From NCBI RefSeq assembly GCF_900129865.1, contig NZ_FQXD01000022.1:1-50543 (forward strand): a stretch of DNA of 50,543 nucleotides, given 5' to 3'. Both the position numbers and the translations under genes were made by a program. The stretch's first letter is position 1; every line of letters starts with the position of its first letter. This document shows positions 35,660-44,130 of the stretch, in pieces. This DNA is from Virgibacillus chiguensis (lineage in GTDB: Bacteria; Bacillota; Bacilli; Bacillales; Amphibacillaceae). The notes beneath the pieces were generated by a model, which saw only the letters and a program-made list of their open reading frames with translations, made no database searches and was not told the origin of the DNA.

Positions 35660-36469
35660 TTATTTGTTCGTTCTCTGAATAAACAAGAATCCAATTACCC
35701 CGAACAGCAATTGCTTATACTGTTGAGATAACTTATCAGAGACCTCGACAATATCATTATTTAAGTCGTGAAACAAAGTAGTGTATTCATGTGGAAACCT
35801 TCCATTATAAAAATAGGCCCAGCGATGATGATGTTCATCGATCCATGTGAAATCACCAGTCATAGTAGACCCATCAATAAAAAGCATTTGCTTTCCTTTC
35901 TCATCAAAGAGCTTCCCTTTTAGTCGCAAGACACTTTTAAAATCTTCCTGAATATAAGACCCGATATAATTGTCACTTGCATCGTAATACGTAACTGCCG
36001 TTTTCTTCATGCCTTTTCGCTTCAACTTAAATATCAGTTCTCCAGTGTTAGAGATAAATGCAAACTTTACTGGTAGCCAATTTATGAACGAACTATTATA
36101 AATGAGCAAAGGATAGCACCAGAACGAAACGTGCATAAGTTGAAAAGCGCCAACATACTTGCCCGTTTTTTCAAAACATAATAAACGGGGTAACAAACTA
36201 GCATCCTTTTTAAGTACGACATGATCAAGTTGCAAAATAGATGCTTGTGAAATGCCTATCTCTACGTCTTTTAATTTCTGATAGCTTATTCTGCTTCGAA
36301 TAATAATTATTATTAAAAATAAAACGGGTAAACCTATAATGGATACTTCTCCCCACTGTTTGGCTCCTGTTGGCGTCCAAATCAATATATACCCAAGAAC
36401 TACAACGATAAATATAGCTAAAAATATATACCCCATTTTTTCTCTTCGTTTATACATTTCTTGTAACAA
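35660..36469 (-). CDS. Membrane protein with tubby/LURP-one-like domain
   Basis: About 269 residues from a TTG at 36469. This start avoids overlap with the upstream gene and has AGGGGG 7 bases upstream; an ATG three codons further on is an alternative. Two helices lie at about 12-33 and 45-60, and the rest is beta-rich and soluble. The pattern FISNTGELIFKLKRKG, then TYYDASDNYIGSYIQ, then GKLFDEKGKQMLFIDG repeats strand-turn units as in tubby C-terminal / LURP-one-like proteins, whose bacterial role is unknown. Forms an operon with the gene at 36484. Confidence 0.55.
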   Translation of the reverse strand: MLQEMYKRREKMGYIFLAIFIVVVLGYILIWTPTGAKQWGEVSIIGLPVLFLIIIIIRSRISYQKLKDVEIGISQASILQLDHVVLKKDASLLPRLLCFEKTGKYVGAFQLMHVSFWCYPLLIYNSSFINWLPVKFAFISNTGELIFKLKRKGMKKTAVTYYDASDNYIGSYIQEDFKSVLRLKGKLFDEKGKQMLFIDGSTMTGDFTWIDEHHHRWAYFYNGRFPHEYTTLFHDLNNDIVEVSDKLSQQYKQLLFGVIGFLFIQRTNK

Positions 36470-36483
36470 ATTTCCACCCCCTA

Positions 36484-36768
36484 TCAACGATGTTTCACAA
36501 ATGTTTTCGTCCATAACCAACGTCCAATTGAAATGACAATAATAACGATCGCATACGTCGTAACGATACGTAAGAAGCTATTACTAATCTTATTCACAAG
36601 CCAACTACCAGGATAATAAAAAATAATAGCAGATAGAACTGAAATAATGATAAATGCCAAAACAATATATACCACATGCATAAGGGATATATCTTCTATA
36701 TCGTTTATTCGTTTATATAAAAGGCATATGATGACAATGAAACTTGCTATTTCTACAACCCATTGCAA
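36484..36768 (-). CDS. Small three-helix membrane protein
   Basis: A 94-residue protein. The TTG at 36768 is chosen because AAGGAGG lies 8 bases upstream; an upstream in-frame ATG at 36822 lacks a ribosome site. Hydrophobic segments lie at about 2-18, 28-50 and 60-82, and the C-terminus is basic (TKTFVKHR). No family recognised. Its stop is 14 bases from the TTG start of the next gene, so the two form an operon. Confidence 0.5.
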   Translation of the reverse strand: MQWVVEIASFIVIICLLYKRINDIEDISLMHVVYIVLAFIIISVLSAIIFYYPGSWLVNKISNSFLRIVTTYAIVIIVISIGRWLWTKTFVKHR

Positions 36769-36944
36769 TAATAATTCCTCCTTCTTAAATGAAGTACGAA
36801 GAGGTACTAGGCACAGTTTCATATTTTATCAAAATTTTAAGCATTCCCCCTTATAAAACCTCACTAATCGCCAAGCCTGGATCGGACAAATGCAAATATC
36901 TTTTTCTTCTATAAATGCTATATTTTCTGTTATGTAGAAAACAT

Positions 36945-37020
36945 GTATTGCGACAAGTGTTATGCGATAAGTCAAGCTTTTCTAATACTATAAACCTTTA
37001 AACTTCTATGCTTTCTTATA
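36945..37020 (+). repeat. Type-A short intergenic repeat, diverged copy
   Basis: GCGACAAGTGTTATGCGATAAG followed by CTAATACTATAAACC and CTATGCTTTCTTATA, aligning loosely with the other type-A copies. It fills the gap past galT. Confidence 0.4.
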
Positions 37021-37022
37021 AC

Positions 37023-37044
37023 AAAAAAGCACCCCATGGAGTGC
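37023..37044 (-). terminator. Terminator of the galT end of the operon
   Basis: GCACTCC-AT-GGGGTGC near-palindrome followed by TTTTTT on the minus strand, 30 bases past the galT stop. Confidence 0.6.
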
Positions 37045-37073
37045 CTTTAAACTTATACTATTATTTATTTCTT

Positions 37074-38555
37074 TTATTCATTAATAAACCCTTGCAGAAA
37101 TCGTTGAAAAGAATGATTGTCTTTAAACACTCCTGCATCTTGTAAAATACGTACGAACGTATTACCGACTTCTTTACGCACAATTTTTCTTGCTTCTTCT
37201 GTAGTTTGTACATCTGGATACTGCTTTTTTAAGTTGTCCGCCCAAACGCTATGATACTCCGCTACTTGCTGCTGTCCATGTAATAAATAGCTCTCTATTT
37301 CAGCTAATTCTTGCTTCAAACGAGCTGGTAATACAGCTAAGCCCATCACTTCAATTAATCCTATATTTTCTTTTTTAATATGATGTACGTCTGCATGCGG
37401 ATGAAAAATACCTTGAGGGTATTGCTCTGTCGTTCGGTTATTCCGCAAGACAAGATCTAATTCATATTTGTCCTTACGTTTTCTAGCAATTGGCGTAATG
37501 GTATTATGCGGCGTTTGCTCCGTAAAAGCTTGAATATCCGCTAATTCATCCGAATAATCTTTCCAAGAGGCTAAAATGTCATCTGCTGCTTCTACTACAT
37601 CAGCACGATTGCTTCCTACTAAACGAATAACGGATAATGGCCATTGTAGGACAGCACAATGCAATCTTGGATACTTTTTCCACGAAAAGGAAAACGCTTC
37701 TTTCGCATTCGTCATAGCAAATTCATACTTCCCTGCCTGATAATGATCATGACTTAAGATAGAACCACCAACGATTGGTAAATCTGCATTGGAGCCAATA
37801 AAATAATGCGGGAATATATCTATAAATGCTAAGAGCCGCTTGAATGTTTGCTGATCGATTTTCATATTCCGATGTTCACCAGCTAATAATATACTATGCT
37901 CATTATAATATACGTACGGAGAATATTGAAAAAACCACATCTCGTCTTGTAAAGGCACCCTTATCATGCGGTGATTTGCCCGAGCTGGATGATCTATTCG
38001 CCCAGCATAGCCTTCATTCTCGATACATAATAGACATTTCGGATACGTCACATTTTTAACGTTTTCCCGCTCTAGCTTTATTTGCTCTGGGTCTTTTTCC
38101 GGTTTGGATAAATTAATCGTAATATCCATTGTCCCATAAGCCGTGTCCACCTTATAGCTTATATTTTTCGCAATTCGATTCATTTGAATATAATTACTAT
38201 TTTTTGATAAAGCATAAAAGTAATCCGTAGCTTCTATTGGTGATTGCTTATATTTTTCATAAAATGTCTGGTTAATTTCTGAAGGGCGCGCGATAAGACA
38301 ATTCATGATATGAGCCGTCAGTATTTCTTTTTCACTTAAAACGTTGCGAATAATTTCATGCTCCAATGCATATTCAATCAAATGCTCTATTAAATTTGGG
38401 ATGGAAGTATCTCTTGCTGGTACCACTCCATCTGGATATGCTTCTAATTGCAAGACATTCATAATTTGGTTCCTAGCATATACTTTGTCAGCTTGTGCAA
38501 TCATTTCTGTGGTGACTGCTTTTTCAATAAGCCCTGCTAAATAGGGATACACCAT
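37074..38555 (-). CDS. galT: Class II UDP-glucose-hexose-1-phosphate uridylyltransferase
   Basis: A 493-residue GalT of the Firmicutes class II type, not the shorter E. coli type. The active-site signature is GGSILSHDHYQAG (about residue 225-240) where class I enzymes have HPHxQ. It exchanges galactose 1-phosphate with UDP-glucose to give UDP-galactose. AAAGGAG lies 9 bases before the ATG. It is the last gene of the disaccharide operon, where galactose 1-phosphate comes directly from the phosphorylase, so no galactokinase is needed. No galE is in view. Confidence 0.93.
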   Translation of the reverse strand: MVYPYLAGLIEKAVTTEMIAQADKVYARNQIMNVLQLEAYPDGVVPARDTSIPNLIEHLIEYALEHEIIRNVLSEKEILTAHIMNCLIARPSEINQTFYEKYKQSPIEATDYFYALSKNSNYIQMNRIAKNISYKVDTAYGTMDITINLSKPEKDPEQIKLERENVKNVTYPKCLLCIENEGYAGRIDHPARANHRMIRVPLQDEMWFFQYSPYVYYNEHSILLAGEHRNMKIDQQTFKRLLAFIDIFPHYFIGSNADLPIVGGSILSHDHYQAGKYEFAMTNAKEAFSFSWKKYPRLHCAVLQWPLSVIRLVGSNRADVVEAADDILASWKDYSDELADIQAFTEQTPHNTITPIARKRKDKYELDLVLRNNRTTEQYPQGIFHPHADVHHIKKENIGLIEVMGLAVLPARLKQELAEIESYLLHGQQQVAEYHSVWADNLKKQYPDVQTTEEARKIVRKEVGNTFVRILQDAGVFKDNHSFQRFLQGFINE

Positions 38556-38606
38556 CCTTCATCACTCCTTTAAGATCCATCTTCTACAATTTCACATAAC
38601 ATCCAC

Positions 38607-39512
38607 CTAGGTAAGCACACACGCTCTTAGCCCCGCACCAATAATGCCTTGGTGATTGTTCAGCTTACTAATCTCCATATTTTCCAGGATATGGATTTGT
38701 TCAGCAAGCAAATACGTTTGGAGTTTTACTTTGATTAGCTCTAATAACCAAGGATTATGGGTAACTACACTCCCTCCAAAAACAATTTTATGTGGATCTA
38801 ATAAACTACTGACAATATAGACACCCTGTGTTAGAACAAATACCATTTCTTCTATCAACTGCTGCGCTTCTTCATCACCTGTCAAATAGTTAGCAAAAAT
38901 ATCTTTCGTTATGACCTGATCATCTGCATATATCTTTCTTGCCTGTAGTTGCATTGCTGGTCCTGAAGCAGCATTTTCCAGTCTTTGTAAGGCTTCGCTG
39001 TTTAATTTAGAATAAACTGGAATTAAACCTAATTCCCCAGCAAAACCAGCACCACGTATAAATTCACCATCTTGAATAATAGAACAAGAAATACCAGTAC
39101 TAATTGTGATATAAACAAGCAATTCTTGATTAGCCATTTCTGCTTTTTTCCACTCTGCAAACGCAGCCATATACACATCATTATCAATGGCAATTTTGTC
39201 AATACCAATTGCTTTTTGAAGTCGTTCCATAAATGGAAAGTTATCCCAAGGTAAATTATTTTGATAAACAGCAATCCCTCGCTCACGATCTACCTTCCCA
39301 GGAACACCTGCACCAATACCATATATTTCATGCTTTGGAATACTAGAATGATCCAGCAGTTGTTCTACACATTGCACAACTTTAGCAAACATCGTTTCCT
39401 TATTTGTAGGATCACTGCTCACTTTTACCTGTTGAATTAAATTGCCATATTCATTTACAATTCCTGCCGCCACTTTTGTTCCACCAATGTCAATCCCAAT
39501 GCTGTATTTCAT
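38607..39512 (-). CDS. ROK-family sugar kinase, probably HexNAc kinase
   Basis: A 301-residue ROK protein. The ATG at 39512 follows AGGTGAGG by 6 bases; a GTG four codons earlier is less likely. The N-terminal ATP loop GIDIGGTKVAAGIV and the sugar-site GIGAGVPG and AIDNDVYMAAFAEW blocks are present. The usual ROK GHxxV histidine and the CxCGxxGCxE zinc motif are absent; the region reads FAGELGLIPVY. Context suggests phosphorylation of the GlcNAc or GalNAc released by the phosphorylase, replacing the unrelated NahK of bifidobacteria. Substrate is inference. Confidence 0.82.
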   Translation of the reverse strand: MKYSIGIDIGGTKVAAGIVNEYGNLIQQVKVSSDPTNKETMFAKVVQCVEQLLDHSSIPKHEIYGIGAGVPGKVDRERGIAVYQNNLPWDNFPFMERLQKAIGIDKIAIDNDVYMAAFAEWKKAEMANQELLVYITISTGISCSIIQDGEFIRGAGFAGELGLIPVYSKLNSEALQRLENAASGPAMQLQARKIYADDQVITKDIFANYLTGDEEAQQLIEEMVFVLTQGVYIVSSLLDPHKIVFGGSVVTHNPWLLELIKVKLQTYLLAEQIHILENMEISKLNNHQGIIGAGLRACVLT

Positions 39513-39565
39513 CCTTATCCTCACCTTTACAACACATGGCTTAAGTTACTCTTTATAGATAAACT

Positions 39566-39645
39566 TAGATATCGCCAATTCTTATGGCAAAAGCCGTCGT
39601 TTTGCTTATACTATAAACCTTAAAATTTTTATGTTTTCTATAGTC
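39566..39645 (+). repeat. Type-A short intergenic repeat
   Basis: TATCGCCAATTCTTATGGC, then GCTTATACTATAAACCTTAAAA and TATGTTTTCTATAGT, in the 190-base gap inside the disaccharide operon, between the ROK kinase and the small membrane gene. Confidence 0.6.
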
Positions 39646-39704
39646 CAAGAACGAAGCCTGCTTTTTTAATCTTCCGCACACAGAGTAAAGACTGCGCTAC
39701 TCCT

Positions 39705-39872
39705 TTATACAAATTTCCGATTATAGTTCCATAGTAAAAATAAAAGACCTGTTAAGCCAATAAGTTGAAGGAATAATTCGAATTTACCAACGGTTTGTTG
39801 TCCATAAAATATGAGAAACAGACAAAATAGAAAGAAAACAACCTTTACAACTACGAAAATTTTATCCTTCAT
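39705..39872 (-). CDS. Small membrane protein coupled to the phosphorylase (DUF6903-like)
   Basis: A 55-residue protein with the start ATG at 39872 behind GGGAGGA; the ATG overlaps the phosphorylase TGA as ATGA, so it is translated by coupling. Two hydrophobic helices (about 6-24 and 33-48) and a short basic end (NYNRKFV). Its size and placement resemble the DUF6903 proteins reported near such phosphorylases; this is low-certainty recollection. Might assist the sugar transporter or anchor the enzyme. Confidence 0.55.
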   Translation of the reverse strand: MKDKIFVVVKVVFFLFCLFLIFYGQQTVGKFELFLQLIGLTGLLFLLWNYNRKFV

Positions 39873-42031
39873 GTGAAGTCCTCCCATATGATTTCGCTTG
39901 CTTCTAACTCCATTCGACGTTTGTTTCCATTGCCATCATAGACATCGGTAACTTGCTTTTCGGTAGAGTTATTAATAATGGCATATTTTTTTCTTTCAGG
40001 GTATGCATGTACTTCACAATGCACATTTGAAGCAAACCATTTTCTCATTTCTCCTTCTTTATGGGCTGCATAATACATGGCACGTAATAATAATCTCGTA
40101 TTCTCATGACTATACGGTAAACCTGCGATATATACGCCTCTTCCCTTTCCGAAACCGGAGCTAGCAAGATGAACGCCATCATTAGAATATTCGATAATCT
40201 CTGTTGCTTCATTTAATGCATAGATGTATTCCATGCTTTCACCAAAATCAAATGCAACCATATCTTCAGTAATAAAATGATTATCGGTTACTTCTGTAAA
40301 ATATTTATTTGTTGATAAGCTAAAACCTAATTCTTTATCTACTCCGAAAACATTAGCAAGCTGAAAATAGCGCCCTTCATGATGATAAGCAGTTGGTTCT
40401 CCTATACCAACGAAGCCGCCCCCCTCATATATCCATTTACGAAGTATGGAAATTAATTGAGGGTTCTTCCATTTTTCACCGCCAGAAAATGCAGTTCCTG
40501 CATCACCTGCATTAATAATCACATCTATATCTTCAGGTACTCCTTTTGCGATTACATCGTCAAAACTAATAAAAGATACATCCACTGCTGATCCACTTAA
40601 TGCTTCTAATACACCATGATAAGAATACGCTTTTTTATACCATTTTCCGTGCGCAACAATATGCGTTTGCCATGTTCGTAATTTCCCCCACGCATTTAAA
40701 ACGGCCACTTTAAGACCTGTATACGGTTGAATACCGTGAATATTGTCATAAATTTCTCGGAATTCATCTGTAACCTTCTCCACATAATCAACAAATTTAG
40801 GAAACTTATATGCTAAACTTAAATAACCGCCATAACCAATTCGATCTAAAGGTTTGCGCATTAATGCTCTTCTTGCTGTTAACCAATTTTCGTTTGCTTC
40901 AATAACCGGATCATTGCCTTCATAAAATGTGTCAGGAAAAAAATAAGGTAAAAATCTTCCTTCCGTATATTGCACACCTGGAATGTCAGCAATAATTCGT
41001 AATGTCGTCCCATCACCAACGCTACCAACTACAGCGTCCATGCCGACAGATGGAAAATAACTACCATAAGGTTCTGTTCCAATCCAGTTATCGCCTAAAA
41101 ACATCATCGCTTCTTTATCATGCTCATGAACGATATCAACTAATTCCTTCACTTCCTTTGCAACGAACTGCTGAATAAAATCAATATAATCTAAATACGC
41201 TTGTGAAGGAATACGAAAAGTCGTGTTGTAATAGCCTTTATCCACAATATCTTCTGGCCTTAAACGGTAGCCTTTCTCTTTTTCAAACGCTTCAAGCGCT
41301 GCAACGGAAACACTCGCACCGTAGCCAAACCAATCCACAAACTTCTCCTTACCTAAATCATTAAAAATGAGTGTGAAATGATAGAAAAAGGTCGTAAAGC
41401 GAACAACGTCTGTATCTGGATTTTCCTTTAACCATTGTTGTAAATATGCTTTTACATACTGATTAGAATAAGGTTGACGGACATCAAACGGGATATCATG
41501 CGGTGTATCTCCCCAATCATTTGTTATATGATTATACATTTGCGTCGGATCCCATTTCATATATGCTAAAAAAGAGACCGTATATTCATGCCACTGTTCA
41601 ACTTGTTTCATCGTTACACAATTCGTTGCCTTATCTACTTGCCAATAGTCTGGTGAAACAACCTCACCCGTTGTTCTGTCGATTACTTCCCACCAACGCT
41701 TTGGATCATGAATATAATCCGGCGTTATTTGTTCTTCAAAATAACCCTTTAAAAACGGAATTTCCAACGTGGTTTCTGTTGCTGTATAATAAGGAGACAT
41801 TAAATATAGTTGCTGCATTTCCTCTAGATGCTGTTTAGCAAAATCATTATGATTTCGCGCCACAAAATACGTCGTATAAATTTTCGCATTTAATTGCTTG
41901 ATCTCATCATCCAACTTCGTTCCATCGCTATCTCGCAGTGCGTCTGCACCCCAGCGCTCCATCAATTCCTTCGTCTCTTGTAAAAAATGTTGTTGACTTG
42001 GTAATGTAACTCTTCCTGTTGTTTTTTTCAT
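39869..42031 (-). CDS. gnpA: 1,3-beta-galactosyl-N-acetylhexosamine phosphorylase (GH112)
   Basis: A 720-residue enzyme of the usual GH112 length. The N-terminal GRVTLPSQQHF..ET block and the RWGADALRDSDGT motif are diagnostic; the general acid aspartate is expected in FLGDNWIGTEPYG (about residue 310), and the C-terminal region has VGIGEPTAYHHEGR. It phosphorolyses lacto-N-biose I or galacto-N-biose into galactose 1-phosphate and GlcNAc or GalNAc in the cytoplasm. It follows the two permease genes by 10 bases. Preference between LNB and GNB cannot be read by eye. Confidence 0.93.
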   Translation of the reverse strand: MKKTTGRVTLPSQQHFLQETKELMERWGADALRDSDGTKLDDEIKQLNAKIYTTYFVARNHNDFAKQHLEEMQQLYLMSPYYTATETTLEIPFLKGYFEEQITPDYIHDPKRWWEVIDRTTGEVVSPDYWQVDKATNCVTMKQVEQWHEYTVSFLAYMKWDPTQMYNHITNDWGDTPHDIPFDVRQPYSNQYVKAYLQQWLKENPDTDVVRFTTFFYHFTLIFNDLGKEKFVDWFGYGASVSVAALEAFEKEKGYRLRPEDIVDKGYYNTTFRIPSQAYLDYIDFIQQFVAKEVKELVDIVHEHDKEAMMFLGDNWIGTEPYGSYFPSVGMDAVVGSVGDGTTLRIIADIPGVQYTEGRFLPYFFPDTFYEGNDPVIEANENWLTARRALMRKPLDRIGYGGYLSLAYKFPKFVDYVEKVTDEFREIYDNIHGIQPYTGLKVAVLNAWGKLRTWQTHIVAHGKWYKKAYSYHGVLEALSGSAVDVSFISFDDVIAKGVPEDIDVIINAGDAGTAFSGGEKWKNPQLISILRKWIYEGGGFVGIGEPTAYHHEGRYFQLANVFGVDKELGFSLSTNKYFTEVTDNHFITEDMVAFDFGESMEYIYALNEATEIIEYSNDGVHLASSGFGKGRGVYIAGLPYSHENTRLLLRAMYYAAHKEGEMRKWFASNVHCEVHAYPERKKYAIINNSTEKQVTDVYDGNGNKRRMELEASEIIWEDFT

Positions 42032-42040
42032 CTCTCACAC

Positions 42041-42922
42041 CTAACCTTTCACTCCACCAACTGTCATTCCTTGTGTTAAACGTTTTTGAACCAATATATA
42101 TAGAATTAATGTAGGAAGCATGACAATGACCATACCTGCATACATCGGTCCGTAATTTACTGCTGAACGTTCCGCAGCCATTAAATTCAACAATCCAACT
42201 GGCAACGTTTGATTTTCTGCCGGCATTAGCGTTAGCGCTAATATATACTCATTCCAAAATAATAAGAAATTAAATAAGATAACGATCACAATACTCGGTG
42301 CAGCCATAGGAAACATGACAGAAAACATCGTCCGATAATAACCAGCACCATCTATACCCGCTGCTTCTTCAAAATCAGAAGGTAATGTTTTAAAATAACT
42401 TGATAATAAATAAATCGTAAATGGTAAAGCTGTTGAAGCATAAATGAGCGCCAACATAAATCGATTATTCAGTAAAAACTCACTGCCTACAATCGTTCTT
42501 AAACCTGTATCCCAATCTAAAAGCATTAGGAAAATTGGTACTGCAATATAACTAACGTTAATGAACAAGCCCGCTTTTACCATGCCATTAATGAAACGAT
42601 TTCCTCTAAATTCAAATCTAGACAATACATATGCCGCTGGTAGTGCTACAACTAATAAAATGATTAAGGCCGTCGCTGTAACAAGTACAGAGTTTAATAG
42701 ATATTCACCCATCTGCGCTTCTTGGAATGCCTCTGCAAAGTTAGCCAAATGAATACCTTCCGGAAGCGCCCAAGGACTTTCATAAAACTCTTTATTTTGC
42801 TTGATCGATGCTAAAAAAACCCATGCGACAGGTACAATAATGGAAACCGCTAACGTGATTAACGCCACATAAATAAATAATCGCATTAAACCATCTAAAC
42901 TCAATTTCTTAGAATTTTTCAT
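42041..42922 (-). CDS. Sugar ABC transporter permease (MalG-like)
   Basis: A 293-residue permease of the carbohydrate uptake CUT1 group. It has six helices, an N-terminal cytoplasmic stretch, and an EAA loop EEAAGIDGAGYYRTMFSVMFPM typical of MalG/UgpE. The end is GMTVGGVKG, as in many CUT1 G-subunits. AAAGGAGG precedes its ATG. Works with the preceding permease and binding protein; no ATPase is encoded here, so a shared MsmK/MsmX-type ATPase is expected. Confidence 0.92.
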   Translation of the reverse strand: MKNSKKLSLDGLMRLFIYVALITLAVSIIVPVAWVFLASIKQNKEFYESPWALPEGIHLANFAEAFQEAQMGEYLLNSVLVTATALIILLVVALPAAYVLSRFEFRGNRFINGMVKAGLFINVSYIAVPIFLMLLDWDTGLRTIVGSEFLLNNRFMLALIYASTALPFTIYLLSSYFKTLPSDFEEAAGIDGAGYYRTMFSVMFPMAAPSIVIVILFNFLLFWNEYILALTLMPAENQTLPVGLLNLMAAERSAVNYGPMYAGMVIVMLPTLILYILVQKRLTQGMTVGGVKG

Positions 42923-42940
42923 TAGAGACTCAAACCTCCT

Positions 42941-43831
42941 TTAATACTCTAATACATCGCGCTTCGTTATCCTGCTAACAATCGCTGCTAATAAGAAGGA
43001 GAACAGAAACACAATAACCCCAATAGCCATTCCGTAGCCGAAGGTAGAGTTTCCATACGCTTGATCATACATATAAGAAAGAAATACTTCTGTCGATCCA
43101 TCAGGTCCTCCACCTGTCATCGCTTTTACTAATAAAAAGCTCAAATTAATTGTACTTATAATAAAGAAGGTTAGTGTTGTGCGAATGTTATTCCATACTA
43201 GAGGTAATGTAATACTCGTAAACTGTTTTATTTTACTCGCCCCTTCTAAAGAAGCTGCTTCATAAAAACTTGGCGGAATACCTGCCATACTTGACATATA
43301 CATCACCATATAATAACCAATCGCTTGCCATATAAGAGCTGCAGCCAAACTATAAATAACGATCTTTTGATCTCCTAACCACATTTGTTGTAGATTCTCT
43401 AAGCTGAATATACCTAGAATGCTGTTTAATAGACCACTTGAAGGGTCATAAACGGCTGAAAATATCCCCGCAATAACAACAATGGATAAAATATTTGGGA
43501 TGTAGAAAATAATTCGAAAGAAATTTCCGCCCTTTACGTTTTCTTTCGTTAAAATTGCCGCAAAAAAGACGGCAAACGAAAATGTAACAATCGCGACGAC
43601 AACGATTAAGAAGATGGAATTTTGAAAAGAACGAATAAACGTCATATCATTCCAAAGTAGCTTAAAATTATCTAAGCCAACGAACTGTTGCGTGTTAGAA
43701 AAACCACCCCAACGGTAAAGCGACATCCGAAACACCTCGAATGTTGGCATAAACATAAAGACGATTAATAAAATCAAAGCTGGCGCAACGCATAATCCAA
43801 TAAATAGATTACGTGACCTCGTTTTGCTCAT
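42941..43831 (-). CDS. Sugar ABC transporter permease (MalF-like)
   Basis: A 296-residue CUT1 permease. The ATG at 43831 is chosen because GAGAGGTGAG lies just upstream; the reading frame extends 16 codons further without a site. It has six helices and the EAA loop YEAASLEGASKIKQFTSITLPL. Pairs with the MalG-like subunit to form the channel for the disaccharide. Confidence 0.92.
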   Translation of the reverse strand: MSKTRSRNLFIGLCVAPALILLIVFMFMPTFEVFRMSLYRWGGFSNTQQFVGLDNFKLLWNDMTFIRSFQNSIFLIVVVAIVTFSFAVFFAAILTKENVKGGNFFRIIFYIPNILSIVVIAGIFSAVYDPSSGLLNSILGIFSLENLQQMWLGDQKIVIYSLAAALIWQAIGYYMVMYMSSMAGIPPSFYEAASLEGASKIKQFTSITLPLVWNNIRTTLTFFIISTINLSFLLVKAMTGGGPDGSTEVFLSYMYDQAYGNSTFGYGMAIGVIVFLFSFLLAAIVSRITKRDVLEY

Positions 43832-44130
43832 TTTCTCACCTCTCTCCAATACAAAACCATCATGTAACATGAATTTCATTCAAACGCTTCTTAGAAATGC
43901 CAAAAGCTATTTATAGGTATGTTTATTAACATTTCATTGTAATCATCTTGCCCTGACTTGTATATCCATGGAAGGCAGCCAATTCCTGAAATGCTGTTCT
44001 TCCTAAAACAACATGCATGCAGAGGAGACTGCCCTGTAAATCCATTTATTGATTCATCCAATTATTTGTTAAAGACTGAGCGAATAGATTTGGAACGAAC
44101 AATAATCTTTCTAACGTCCATTTGATATGA
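43832..44130. other. Gap between binding protein and permease genes
   Basis: About 300 bases without a gene within the transporter operon. Such gaps often hold RNA structures that raise binding-protein levels. I see only short complementary words (GGCAG / CTGCC near 43974 and 44030), not a clear terminator. Confidence 0.3.
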
